Assembly (NCBI GenBank): GCA_002385735.1
Contig: DGEB01000020.1
Coordinates: 410 to 16,121, forward strand
Origin: Peptococcaceae bacterium UBA3937
GTDB lineage: Bacteria > Bacillota > Peptococcia > DRI-13 > DTU073
Length of the DNA stretch: 15,712 bases
Reading direction: 5' to 3'
How positions within the stretch are numbered: the first letter of the stretch is position 1; every line of letters begins with the position of its first letter. The translations under genes and the position numbers were made by a program. Positions 8,389 to 14,787 of the stretch are shown piece after piece. The notes beneath the pieces were generated by a model. That model saw only the letters and a program-made list of their open reading frames with translations. It ran no database searches and was not told where the DNA came from.

Positions 8389-9276
8389 ATGAATAATCAG
8401 GCTGATTCTTTACGGCTCATTGTGAGACAAATGAAAAACAGCATACAGGCACAAATCAACGGCACCCATAAAGGGACCCGTGTCATCACTATTTCCAGCG
8501 GCAAGGGAGGGGTTGGCAAAAGCAATCTTTGCATCAACCTTGCTTTGGCGCTGACCGAGTTTAAGCAAAGTGTAATCCTGCTGGATGCTGATTTGGGTCT
8601 GGCCAATATTGATGTCATTCTAGGAATTGCCCCTTCCTATAACCTGTCCCACGTCATCAATGACGAAAAACAGATTTCCGAAGTCATGATGGAAGGTCCG
8701 AACGGCATGTACCTCATCCCCGGGGGTTCCGGGATGCAGGAGCTCGCCAACCTTAAGGACTGGCAGTTGGAAAACTTCCTGGCCAAGCTCAGCAAGATGG
8801 AAGGGGAGGCCGACTATCTTTTGATCGATACCGGGGCCGGGCTTTCCCAAACGGTGCTCAGTTTTGCCCTGGCCGCCGATGAACTGATTGTGGTGACCAC
8901 GCCGGAGCCCACGGCCATTACCGACGCCTATGGCTTTATCAAATCCTTATGCCAGCAAAATTACCGCGGTAAGATGTACCTGGTCGTCAACCGGGTTCCG
9001 ACCCCGAAGGAAGCCGCGGTGGTGTATAATAAAATTCAGATTGCCGTTAACCGTTTCCTAAAGCACAATATTGAGTTTTTGGGCTTTATTGTCGAGGACC
9101 CGAAAGTCCGGCAAGCGGTAAATGAGCAACAGGCCTTTCTTCTGGCCTATCCTCAATCCTTCGCGGCGCAGAATATTTATATGATTGCCGCCAAGCTGTC
9201 CGATCAGGAATACCAGTTGGATCAGCAACGGGGGATTAAAGGATTCTTTAATAAACTTGCTCAATATTTCAGGTAA
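8389..9276 (+). CDS. flhG: FlhG (YlxH) MinD-like ATPase controlling flagellar number
   Basis: FlhG is a MinD/ParA-type ATPase that stimulates FlhF GTPase activity and limits flagellar number. The 295-residue product has a deviant Walker A motif (KGGVGKS, residues 39-45), switch I DADLGLANIDVILG beginning at D66, and the Walker B-like LLIDTGAGLS near D147. The N-terminus NQADSLRLIV matches the FlhG-specific (D)QAxxLR helix that inserts into FlhF, with Asn in place of the Asp. The C-terminus is basic and aromatic (GIKGFFNKLAQYFR) and fits a membrane-targeting amphipathic helix. AAGGAG at 8377-8382 overlaps the flhF stop, which supports coupling. Confidence 0.95.
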   Translation: MNNQADSLRLIVRQMKNSIQAQINGTHKGTRVITISSGKGGVGKSNLCINLALALTEFKQSVILLDADLGLANIDVILGIAPSYNLSHVINDEKQISEVMMEGPNGMYLIPGGSGMQELANLKDWQLENFLAKLSKMEGEADYLLIDTGAGLSQTVLSFALAADELIVVTTPEPTAITDAYGFIKSLCQQNYRGKMYLVVNRVPTPKEAAVVYNKIQIAVNRFLKHNIEFLGFIVEDPKVRQAVNEQQAFLLAYPQSFAAQNIYMIAAKLSDQEYQLDQQRGIKGFFNKLAQYFR

Positions 9277-9280
9277 GTGC

Positions 9281-9285
9281 AGGTG
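9281..9285 (+). promoter_or_regulatory. Ribosome site AGGTG fixing a TTG start
   Basis: AGGTG lies 7 bases before TTG 9293. No in-frame ATG is available except one deep inside flhG (9185), so this site determines the start of the PilZ protein. Confidence 0.6.
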
Positions 9286-9292
9286 TAAAAAA

Positions 9293-9967
9293 TTGGAAAT
9301 CTACAAATTGCTTCGCATTAACCAGTTAATTAATATCGAAATTATTCACGAAAATGAAGAAAAATCCCGCCGTTATCCCAGCCGGGTCGAAAACCTGGAT
9401 ACTGAGTCCGGTACACTTTGGTTGGCCACGCCCTTTCAGGACCGACTGCCTGTTTTCATCCCGCCAGGGACGGAACTGAAGGTCTGGTTTTGGGATGCCG
9501 CGGCCATGTACAGTATGACGGCGACCCTTTTGCAGAATAAAGTGGGGGATTTGTACCAAATTATTGTTTTATATCAGCCTGAAACAATCCAGCGGGTGCA
9601 AAACCGGCAATTTGTGCGGGTTAATTTCGTGTCCGATGTGCTGGTAAGTTATTTAAGCCCAGATGGGGACCAGGAGCAGATCGTGTGCCAGTCGAAAGAT
9701 TTAAGCGGCGGTGGCATTTCCCTGGTTAACATGGGGAAGAAAGTCTATTTCGAAGAGGAGAGCACGATTTCGATGCAGTTTACCATCGGTGATCTCCACC
9801 TTGATTTAATGGGTATTGTCATTTGGGTGAAACAGATGAAATACGACGACATGGACCGGGTAACCACAGGAGTAAACTTTACCTGCATTTCGGAAGATAC
9901 GCGCAAAGAGATTATCAAGCGGGTTTATCTTCGCCAAATCGAATTAAGAAAAAAAGGCGTGCTTTAG
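9293..9967 (+). CDS. PilZ-domain c-di-GMP flagellar brake protein (YcgR/MotI-like)
   Basis: This 224-residue protein has the two-domain layout of YcgR/MotI (YpfA) flagellar brakes. An N-terminal beta-rich domain covers about residues 1-98, followed by a PilZ domain at about 100-215. Both c-di-GMP contacts are present: R105-QFV-R109 (RxxxR) and D136-L-S138-G-G-G141 (DxSxxG). It should therefore bind c-di-GMP. In this family that slows or stops the motor by contact with the switch or stator. The start is TTG 9293, 16 bases after flhG; the upstream reading of the frame has no family resemblance. Placement in the operon between flhG and sigma28, where Bacillus has cheB-A-W-C-D, supports a motility role. 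The exact target (MotA or FliG/FliM) is inference. Confidence 0.9.
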   Translation: MEIYKLLRINQLINIEIIHENEEKSRRYPSRVENLDTESGTLWLATPFQDRLPVFIPPGTELKVWFWDAAAMYSMTATLLQNKVGDLYQIIVLYQPETIQRVQNRQFVRVNFVSDVLVSYLSPDGDQEQIVCQSKDLSGGGISLVNMGKKVYFEEESTISMQFTIGDLHLDLMGIVIWVKQMKYDDMDRVTTGVNFTCISEDTRKEIIKRVYLRQIELRKKGVL

Positions 9968-10023
9968 CAAACGGCAAAAAAAGAAGCTATGGAAGATGAT
10001 ATCCAAAGGAGCATGGATCGCGA

Positions 10024-10776
10024 ATGGACATAGATAGTCTTTGGTTGGAGTATTATAAAAATAAAGATAGCGCCATTAAAGAAGAACTCATCATTCATTA
10101 TATCGCCCTGGTACGGAAAATAGCCTGCAAAATGGCCTATGGCTTACCGGCGCATTTAGATAAAGAAGATCTATGCAGCCACGGGATTTTTGGTTTACTG
10201 GAGGCCATTGACCGGTATAATCCTCAGTTGGGAATTCCCTTTGCCGTTTTTGCCGGCAAAAGAATCAAGGGGGCGATCATTGACGGGATTCGTAAAGAAG
10301 ACTGGGTGCCTGTTTCGGTGCGGAAGAAAGCGAAGTTACTGGAACAGACCTACCAGAAGCTAGAAGCAAAACTCGGTCGTTCGGCCACTGATGCCGAAAT
10401 CGCGGCCGAACTACATATTAACGAAAAGGAGTTAGCGGAATGGATCAAAACAGTGCAATTTATAACTCTCCTTTCTCTTGATGAATCAGTAATCGAGGAG
10501 GATTTTTGTCTCAGGGATAGTCTGAACAATCCCCAAAGCCCGAATCCGGCAGAAATAATGGAAGAGGAAGAGAGCAAGAGCATCTTAAGCAAAGCCCTGG
10601 AAGAGTTGCCGGAAAAAGAAAAATTAGTGCTGAGCCTTTTTTATTACCACGATTTAACCAACAAAGAGATTGCCCAGGTGTTGGAATTATCGGAATCCAG
10701 GATTTCGCAATTGCACACGAAAGCCATTTTGCGCATGCGCGGCAAATTGGCGCGGACCAAAAAACTGGAATATTAA
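10024..10776 (+). CDS. sigD: Sigma28-family flagellar sigma factor (FliA/SigD/WhiG type)
   Basis: The 250-residue protein is a group-3 sigma factor expected to direct RNA polymerase to late flagellar and chemotaxis promoters. Region 2 contains DLCSHGIFGLLEAIDRYNP and FAGKRIKGAIIDGIRKEDWV (to about residue 95). Region 3 covers about 100-165, and region 4 has LPEKEKLVLSLFYYHDLTNK, then EIAQVLELSESRISQLHTKA. The position after DWVP is Val (V97) instead of the nearly invariant Arg seen in DWVPRSVR of other family members. The acidic and basic residues D87, R90 and R100 are kept. The nearest ribosome site, AAAGGAG at 10005-10011, is 12 bases away, longer than ideal, and no alternative in-frame start exists. 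FlgM, its usual anti-sigma factor, is not in the window. Confidence 0.93.
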   Translation: MDIDSLWLEYYKNKDSAIKEELIIHYIALVRKIACKMAYGLPAHLDKEDLCSHGIFGLLEAIDRYNPQLGIPFAVFAGKRIKGAIIDGIRKEDWVPVSVRKKAKLLEQTYQKLEAKLGRSATDAEIAAELHINEKELAEWIKTVQFITLLSLDESVIEEDFCLRDSLNNPQSPNPAEIMEEEESKSILSKALEELPEKEKLVLSLFYYHDLTNKEIAQVLELSESRISQLHTKAILRMRGKLARTKKLEY

Positions 10777-10805
10777 AACTCGGTTTGGAAAGGGAAGGGA
10801 TAAAC

Positions 10806-12404
10806 ATGGAGGAAACCACTCAAAAAAGATACCGTTTAAGTCTGGCGGACAATAATATTTATCTTACGGTTGAAAAGGGAAAAGATTTTCCTTTTCCGAG
10901 TAAGCTGGAGCGTTTGATGAAGGAATTAGCCAAGCGCAAGATCATGTGCCAGGCAGAGGTCTTGGAAAAACACTTCGGGGAAGCTACCGGGGAGCAAGTC
11001 CAAATTGCCACCTGCCGGGAAGGAATGAATGTGGGCCCGCTTTTAGATATCGCTCTTTCGCCTGATTTCGTCACGGCCAGATTACAGGTTTTTCCGTCGC
11101 TGGACCAGAGCCCGCTTACCGTAGATGCCATTCGGGAGATTGTGAAGAAGCGGGGCGTAAAACACGGGCTGAAAACGGAGTTGTTTGAGGAAATTGTCGC
11201 CCAAGCCAAGGACTATTATCAGGAGTGGGTGATTGCGGAAGGAAGAAAACCCCAACCGGGCCAGGATGCGACCATTAAGTTTCTGGTCGATGTTTGGGGG
11301 GGTTCGCTGAAACCCAAAGAACTGGAGAACGGCACGGTTGATTTTTATAATCTGAATTTGATTAATATTGTGGACGCGGATACGGTGCTGGCCGAAAAAA
11401 TCCCGCCGACGCCCGGGATGAATGGGATGAACGTGTTTGGGCAAGAGGTGCGGGGCGGTCTCGGGAAAGATGTGCGTTTGCCGGTGGGGGTAAATACCAA
11501 ACTGAATGAGAACCAGACCAAATTGCTTTCCACCGTCCAGGGACACGTCTGCTATACGAACGGTCGGTTAAATGTTTACCCGACTTATGAAGTAAGAGGG
11601 GATGTGGACTTTAAAACCGGCAATATCAAATTTCCCGGCAATGTGGTCGTGCGTGGGAATGTTAATGATACTTTTATTGTGGAAGCAGGAGGGGACGTGG
11701 AGGTTTTTGGCATCTTGGAAGGGACCGTGATCACCGAAGGCAACCTGAAAGTCCATAAGGGGATTGTCCGGGGTAAGGCCAAAGCCAGGGGCAGTATTTT
11801 TGCCCGGAATGTGGAGAACGGTGAGCTCTTCAGCAGTGAAAACATCGAAGTCGGCGAGGCGATCATGCACAGTACGGTCAAAGCCGGAAAAAAGGTGGTT
11901 GTCAACGGCAGAAAAGGGCTGATTGTGGGCGGCAAGGTTTCGGCCGGGCAGGAAATCCAGGCTAAAAACATCGGTGCCGCCATGGGGACGATCACCCATT
12001 TGGAAGTGGGCGTTGCGCCGGAGTTACGGGAAGAGTATAAAAGCCTTTCCAAAAAGATCAAAACCAAGCAACAGGAAATTGAACAATTGTCGAAAAGCCT
12101 GAATGTCCTGGATACGGTTAAAGCCACCACGGGCGCGCTGTCTGCGGAAAAAGAGCAGTTGTATCAGAAAATGACCCAGGCGCTGGAGCAGAATAAGGAA
12201 GAAGTGGAAGCTACCAAAAACCGCCTGGCCGAATTGGAAGCCTTCTTTTTTGAAATCGGGAAGGCAAGGATCCGGGTGATGAATACCATTCATTACGGCG
12301 TGGACATTACTATCGGCAGGGCATCTCTCAATGTGAATGAAGAAGAGCATCGAGTAGAGTTTCGTTTAGATGATGATTACGAGATAAGGAGGTTCACCAT
12401 ATGA
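10806..12404 (+). CDS. fapA: FapA/DUF342 flagellar assembly protein A family
   Basis: This 532-residue protein matches the FapA (DUF342) family, known mainly from Vibrio and many Firmicutes; its biochemical role is still unclear, though flagellar assembly or placement has been proposed. The N-terminal part (to about 255) includes IAEGRKPQPGQDATIKF and VDFYNLNLINIVDADTVLAE followed by PPTPGMNGMNVFG, typical of the family. Residues about 260-395 are a run of short Val/Gly-rich repeats (GDVDFKTGN, GNVVVRGNV, GGDVEVFGILEG) expected to form a right-handed beta-helix. Residues about 405-485 are a charged coiled coil, and a small beta domain ends the protein. The start is ATG 10806 with AAGGGA 5 bases upstream; TTG 10785 would add seven residues. 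The stop overlaps the next start as ATGA. Confidence 0.88.
   Translation: MEETTQKRYRLSLADNNIYLTVEKGKDFPFPSKLERLMKELAKRKIMCQAEVLEKHFGEATGEQVQIATCREGMNVGPLLDIALSPDFVTARLQVFPSLDQSPLTVDAIREIVKKRGVKHGLKTELFEEIVAQAKDYYQEWVIAEGRKPQPGQDATIKFLVDVWGGSLKPKELENGTVDFYNLNLINIVDADTVLAEKIPPTPGMNGMNVFGQEVRGGLGKDVRLPVGVNTKLNENQTKLLSTVQGHVCYTNGRLNVYPTYEVRGDVDFKTGNIKFPGNVVVRGNVNDTFIVEAGGDVEVFGILEGTVITEGNLKVHKGIVRGKAKARGSIFARNVENGELFSSENIEVGEAIMHSTVKAGKKVVVNGRKGLIVGGKVSAGQEIQAKNIGAAMGTITHLEVGVAPELREEYKSLSKKIKTKQQEIEQLSKSLNVLDTVKATTGALSAEKEQLYQKMTQALEQNKEEVEATKNRLAELEAFFFEIGKARIRVMNTIHYGVDITIGRASLNVNEEEHRVEFRLDDDYEIRRFTI
12385..12393 (+). promoter_or_regulatory. Strong ribosome site inside the end of fapA
   Basis: TAAGGAGGT, a near-perfect Shine-Dalgarno sequence, lies 7 bases before ATG 12401, whose first bases overlap the fapA stop (ATGA). 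It supports efficient, coupled translation of the downstream small protein. Confidence 0.75.
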
Positions 12405-12775
12405 CCGTTAATCCCGTCGATATGCAGGTTGTGGTTCCGCGTGTCGGGGAGGTGGAAAGGGTTAATCGAACGGTTCAGGGGCAGCAACAAACCGACCAGC
12501 AAATCCTTAACCAGGTGGTTCAGGACAGCCTGCAGCATGAACAACAAAAGGTGCAAGAGCTAAAGTCGATTGAGCAAAGAAAAGTCGAAACCGAAGAACG
12601 CAAAAAACAAAGAGAGCAGCAGCAACAGGAAAAGGAGAGGAAAAAGCAGGAACAGGAAGGGGCGGCGGATAGTATTGCTGTGTCTATGGACGCCGGGCAA
12701 AGCAAAGTCGAAGACAAAGAAAAAGCCATCGGCGGTCCGAAGAAAAAAGGACTCCATATTGACATTCGCATTTAG
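12401..12775 (+). CDS. Unrecognised Q/K/E-rich helical protein coupled to FapA
   Basis: I do not recognise the function of this 124-residue protein. It starts with an ordered-looking segment (VDMQVVVPRVGEVERVNRTV). A long Gln/Lys/Glu/Arg-rich stretch follows (about residues 27-88), probably a continuous helix or coiled coil. A less charged linker comes next, and the short C-terminus GLHIDIRI looks like a beta strand or peptide motif. There is no signal peptide, membrane segment, Cys or Trp. The strong ribosome site, ATGA overlap and position in the operon show it is a real gene made with FapA. A cytoplasmic partner or adaptor in flagellar assembly is inference only. Confidence 0.8.
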   Translation: MTVNPVDMQVVVPRVGEVERVNRTVQGQQQTDQQILNQVVQDSLQHEQQKVQELKSIEQRKVETEERKKQREQQQQEKERKKQEQEGAADSIAVSMDAGQSKVEDKEKAIGGPKKKGLHIDIRI

Positions 12776-12794
12776 GAGAAGAATTTATTCAAGC

Positions 12795-12800
12795 GGAGGG
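12795..12800 (+). promoter_or_regulatory. Ribosome site GGAGGG fixing a TTG start
   Basis: GGAGGG stands 7 bases before TTG 12808. No ATG or GTG in the frame lies nearby, so the SwrB-like protein starts at TTG. Confidence 0.65.
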
Positions 12801-12807
12801 TTAAATT

Positions 12808-13236
12808 TTGAAAATATTTATCATCAATTTGCTGACCCTAATTGTCAATCTTATTTTGGTTCTGATTATCTCGTATAAACTCACGAAATTAACGGCTCTA
12901 CGGCAGGATTTTGCGCTCCTGCAGAAGAATATTGAAGAGTTGCTGAATGAAACTTCGTATCTTTCCAATACTTTTTTGGAGAACCTGGAAAACAAGATCA
13001 CCGAAGGGAAAACGCTCCTGGCTGGTCTTGCGGAAAAGGAAGCCAATCTGAAAAAGGCCGCGCACCAGCTTCCCGAAAGTCCGGAGGAGTATCGCGACCC
13101 CATTACCCGGGAAATGGCGCTCTTATATAAACAAGGGAAAACGATTACGGAAATTGCCCAGCAGCTCAAGACGACGAAAGGGGAAGTGGCCTTTCGTTTG
13201 AATTTAGATAAAAAAATAAAAGCGAAAAAATCCTAA
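12808..13236 (+). CDS. SwrB/YlxL-like membrane protein (DUF6115-type)
   Basis: This 142-residue protein has one N-terminal membrane helix (about residues 3-23). A predicted coiled coil follows (about 25-85), then a Pro-containing linker, and a C-terminal helix-turn-helix-like unit (ALLYKQGKTITEIAQQLK, then TTKGEVAFRLNLD). That architecture, the size and the place between sigma28 and rpsB match SwrB (YlxL) of Bacillus subtilis, which promotes activation of the flagellar export gate. The C-terminal unit resembles the DUF6115 motif as I recall it; this was not searched. It starts at TTG. It is most likely an export-activating or basal-body factor rather than a DNA-binding protein, since it is membrane-anchored; that is inference. 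Confidence 0.75.
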   Translation: MKIFIINLLTLIVNLILVLIISYKLTKLTALRQDFALLQKNIEELLNETSYLSNTFLENLENKITEGKTLLAGLAEKEANLKKAAHQLPESPEEYRDPITREMALLYKQGKTITEIAQQLKTTKGEVAFRLNLDKKIKAKKS

Positions 13237-13262
13237 ATTATTTGTTGCATCACTTGATTTTA

Positions 13263-13271
13263 TGTTATACT
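13263..13271 (+). promoter_or_regulatory. rpsB promoter, extended -10
   Basis: TGTTATACT matches an extended -10 (TGn followed by TATACT at 13266-13271). The -35 is weak (TTGTTG at 13242-13247 gives an 18-base spacer), as is common with extended -10 promoters. It lies 27 bases after the SwrB-like stop, so transcription would begin near 13278 and leave a leader of about 120 bases. Confidence 0.7.
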
Positions 13272-13279
13272 ATCTAATG

Positions 13280-13350
13280 GTGTAAAAATACACACGTTAT
13301 TTGATTTGCCTCAAGGTGCCTTTTTTCTCGCAGAGAAGGTCTGGGGCAAA
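13280..13350 (+). promoter_or_regulatory. Structured rpsB leader with nested hairpins
   Basis: A perfect inverted repeat GTGTA-AAAA-TACAC lies at 13280-13293, starting at about the predicted +1. Further on, TTTGCCTCA (13305-13313) can pair with TGGGGCAAA (13342-13350) over nine pairs with one G-U. It encloses a second hairpin TTCTC-GCA-GAGAA (13325-13337). Ribosomal protein S2 genes are autoregulated through their leader in some bacteria; whether this leader does so is inference. Confidence 0.5.
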
Positions 13351-13397
13351 GAAGAGAGTAACGGAGGAAAAAACCAGTGGGAGAGGAGGTGGACCGA

Positions 13398-14669
13398 ATG
13401 TCAGTGATCTCGATGAAGCAGTTGCTGGAAGCCGGGGTGCACTTCGGTCATCAAACCAGAAGATGGAACCCGAAGATGGCGCAGTACATCTTCACGGAAA
13501 GAAACGGGATCTACATTATCGATCTGCAGAAAACCGTCAAAAAAGTGGAGGAAGCGTACGAGTTTGTTCGTAGCGTCGTCAGCGAAGGGAAAAACATTCT
13601 TTTTGTTGGCACGAAAAAACAAGCGCAGGAAACCATCAAAGATGAAGCAGAACGTTGCGGGATGTTCTATGTCAACGTGCGTTGGTTAGGAGGCACTCTA
13701 ACCAATTACAAGACCATCCAAAAGAGAATTCAGCGCTTAAAAGATCTGGAAGCAATGGAAACAAACGGTACTTTTGCCGTTCTTCCGAAAAAGGAAGTTG
13801 CCGGTTTAATCGCGGAACGGGAAAAACTGCAACGCTTTTTAGGCGGCATTAAAAATATGCCAGGTTTACCGGGAGCGGTGTTTGTCATTGACCCACGGAA
13901 AGAGCATATTGCAGTGGCCGAAGCCAGAAGGCTGGGCATCCCCATTATCGCCATTGTGGATACGAACTGTGATCCGGATGAAGTGGATTACGTGATTCCA
14001 GGCAATGACGACGCGATCAGGGCGGTAAAATTATTAACCTCCAAGATTGCGGAAGCGGTCTTGGAAGCCAATCAAGGACAAGTGCCCAATGAGGTTGATG
14101 AACCCGAGCGCTCTGCCGAGCCCGTCGCTACCGTAACGCCGAAAGAGGAAGCAGAAAAAGCGCCTGCAATCGTAGAAACAGCCAAACCGGCGCCAGCAGC
14201 CAAAACAGAAAGCAAGCGCGCCGAAGAAACGCCTAAGACCGTAAAGGCAGAAAAAGCAACGGAAACTGCCGGCCAGGCTGAATCCGTCAGCAAAAACGAA
14301 GCTGTTTTGAAAGAGGAAAAAAATCGCCAGGAAGAAACCGTGAGCAAAGAGGAGAGCGATCGTCAGGCTGAAGCTGCTAAAGCGGCTCCGGCAAAGGAAA
14401 CAGCGGCTACAGCTAAAAAGGAAGCAGCGGCTAAAACAACTCAAGCAACAGAAACGGTGGAAACTGCTCCGGCTGCGGAACCGGCTGAAACTGTTAAAAA
14501 AGATGAAAAAGCAAAAACAGCAAAAACGACTAAAAAAGCTGAAGCAGCTAAAGCCGGCAAAGCCGAGGAGGCAGTTCAGGCGGCTGAAACAGCTGATGCC
14601 CAGGTAAAACAAGAGGAAAAGGCGCAGGAGAAACAAGGAGAAGAACCCGCAGACGCAGATCAAGCTTAA
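13398..14669 (+). CDS. rpsB: 30S ribosomal protein S2 with long C-terminal extension
   Basis: S2 is a small-subunit protein bound near the head-body junction and required for S1 docking in bacteria that have S1. Residues 1-230 are a complete, typical S2: [61 protein letters not shown], and [20 protein letters not shown]. The family normally ends near here (about 230-260 residues). Instead, about 193 more residues follow, made mainly of Ala, Glu, Lys and Thr, with no aromatic, Cys, Met or His residue and, by hand count, about 44 acidic and 33 basic residues. The start is ATG 13398 with GAGGAGGT 7 bases upstream; GTG 13377 lies before that site and is not used. Its own promoter and a structured leader precede it, and an intrinsic terminator follows. 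Confidence 0.96.
   Translation: MSVISMKQLLEAGVHFGHQTRRWNPKMAQYIFTERNGIYIIDLQKTVKKVEEAYEFVRSVVSEGKNILFVGTKKQAQETIKDEAERCGMFYVNVRWLGGTLTNYKTIQKRIQRLKDLEAMETNGTFAVLPKKEVAGLIAEREKLQRFLGGIKNMPGLPGAVFVIDPRKEHIAVAEARRLGIPIIAIVDTNCDPDEVDYVIPGNDDAIRAVKLLTSKIAEAVLEANQGQVPNEVDEPERSAEPVATVTPKEEAEKAPAIVETAKPAPAAKTESKRAEETPKTVKAEKATETAGQAESVSKNEAVLKEEKNRQEETVSKEESDRQAEAAKAAPAKETAATAKKEAAAKTTQATETVETAPAAEPAETVKKDEKAKTAKTTKKAEAAKAGKAEEAVQAAETADAQVKQEEKAQEKQGEEPADADQA
14310..14366 (+). repeat. Imperfect 12-codon repeat in the S2 tail
   Basis: The peptide KEEKNRQ (14310-14330) recurs as KEESDRQ (14346-14366), a 36-base period. It is the clearest of several short echoes in the low-complexity tail and suggests growth of the extension by local duplication. 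Confidence 0.5.
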
Positions 14670-14676
14670 GAATCGG

Positions 14677-14717
14677 AAGGGGTGACGAAGGGGAGAAAAC
14701 CTCTTGTCACCTTTTTT
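14677..14717 (+). terminator. Intrinsic terminator between rpsB and tsf
   Basis: GGTGAC (14681-14686) pairs with GTCACC (14706-14711). Inside it AAGGGG (14688-14693) pairs with CCTCTT (14700-14705) with one G-U, around the loop AGAAAA. One G is bulged. The stem is followed directly by six T (14712-14717), and AAGG before it can extend the stem. This is a classic strong terminator 11 bases after the rpsB stop. Confidence 0.9.
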
Positions 14718-14742
14718 CATACTTATTTCACCCTGTAAAAAT

Positions 14743-14751
14743 TGGTATACT
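14743..14751 (+). promoter_or_regulatory. tsf promoter, extended -10
   Basis: TGGTATACT is an extended -10 (TGn plus TATACT at 14746-14751) just downstream of the rpsB terminator. No good -35 is seen. It closely resembles the rpsB element; both read TATACTAT. The leader to tsf is only about 30 bases. Confidence 0.7.
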
Positions 14752-14787
14752 ATTGAATAGGTTAATTTGGTAGAGGAGGCGATAACG

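Noticed and set aside
9185..9292. Upstream in-frame ATG for the PilZ protein
   Set aside because: It would overlap flhG by about 90 bases, has no ribosome site, and the added residues look like out-of-frame flhG. TTG 9293 with AGGTG fits better.
13305..13327. Terminator in the rpsB leader before a six-T run
   Set aside because: The only stem directly before the T-run is about four pairs with two wobbles, too weak; the T-run instead lies within the larger nested hairpin.
13377..13397. GTG 13377 as rpsB start
   Set aside because: It lies before the GAGGAGGT site; ATG 13398 gives the canonical S2 N-terminus.
14767..14787. Upstream start for tsf at 14767
   Set aside because: It precedes the GAGGAGG ribosome site; ATG 14788 gives the normal EF-Ts N-terminus.
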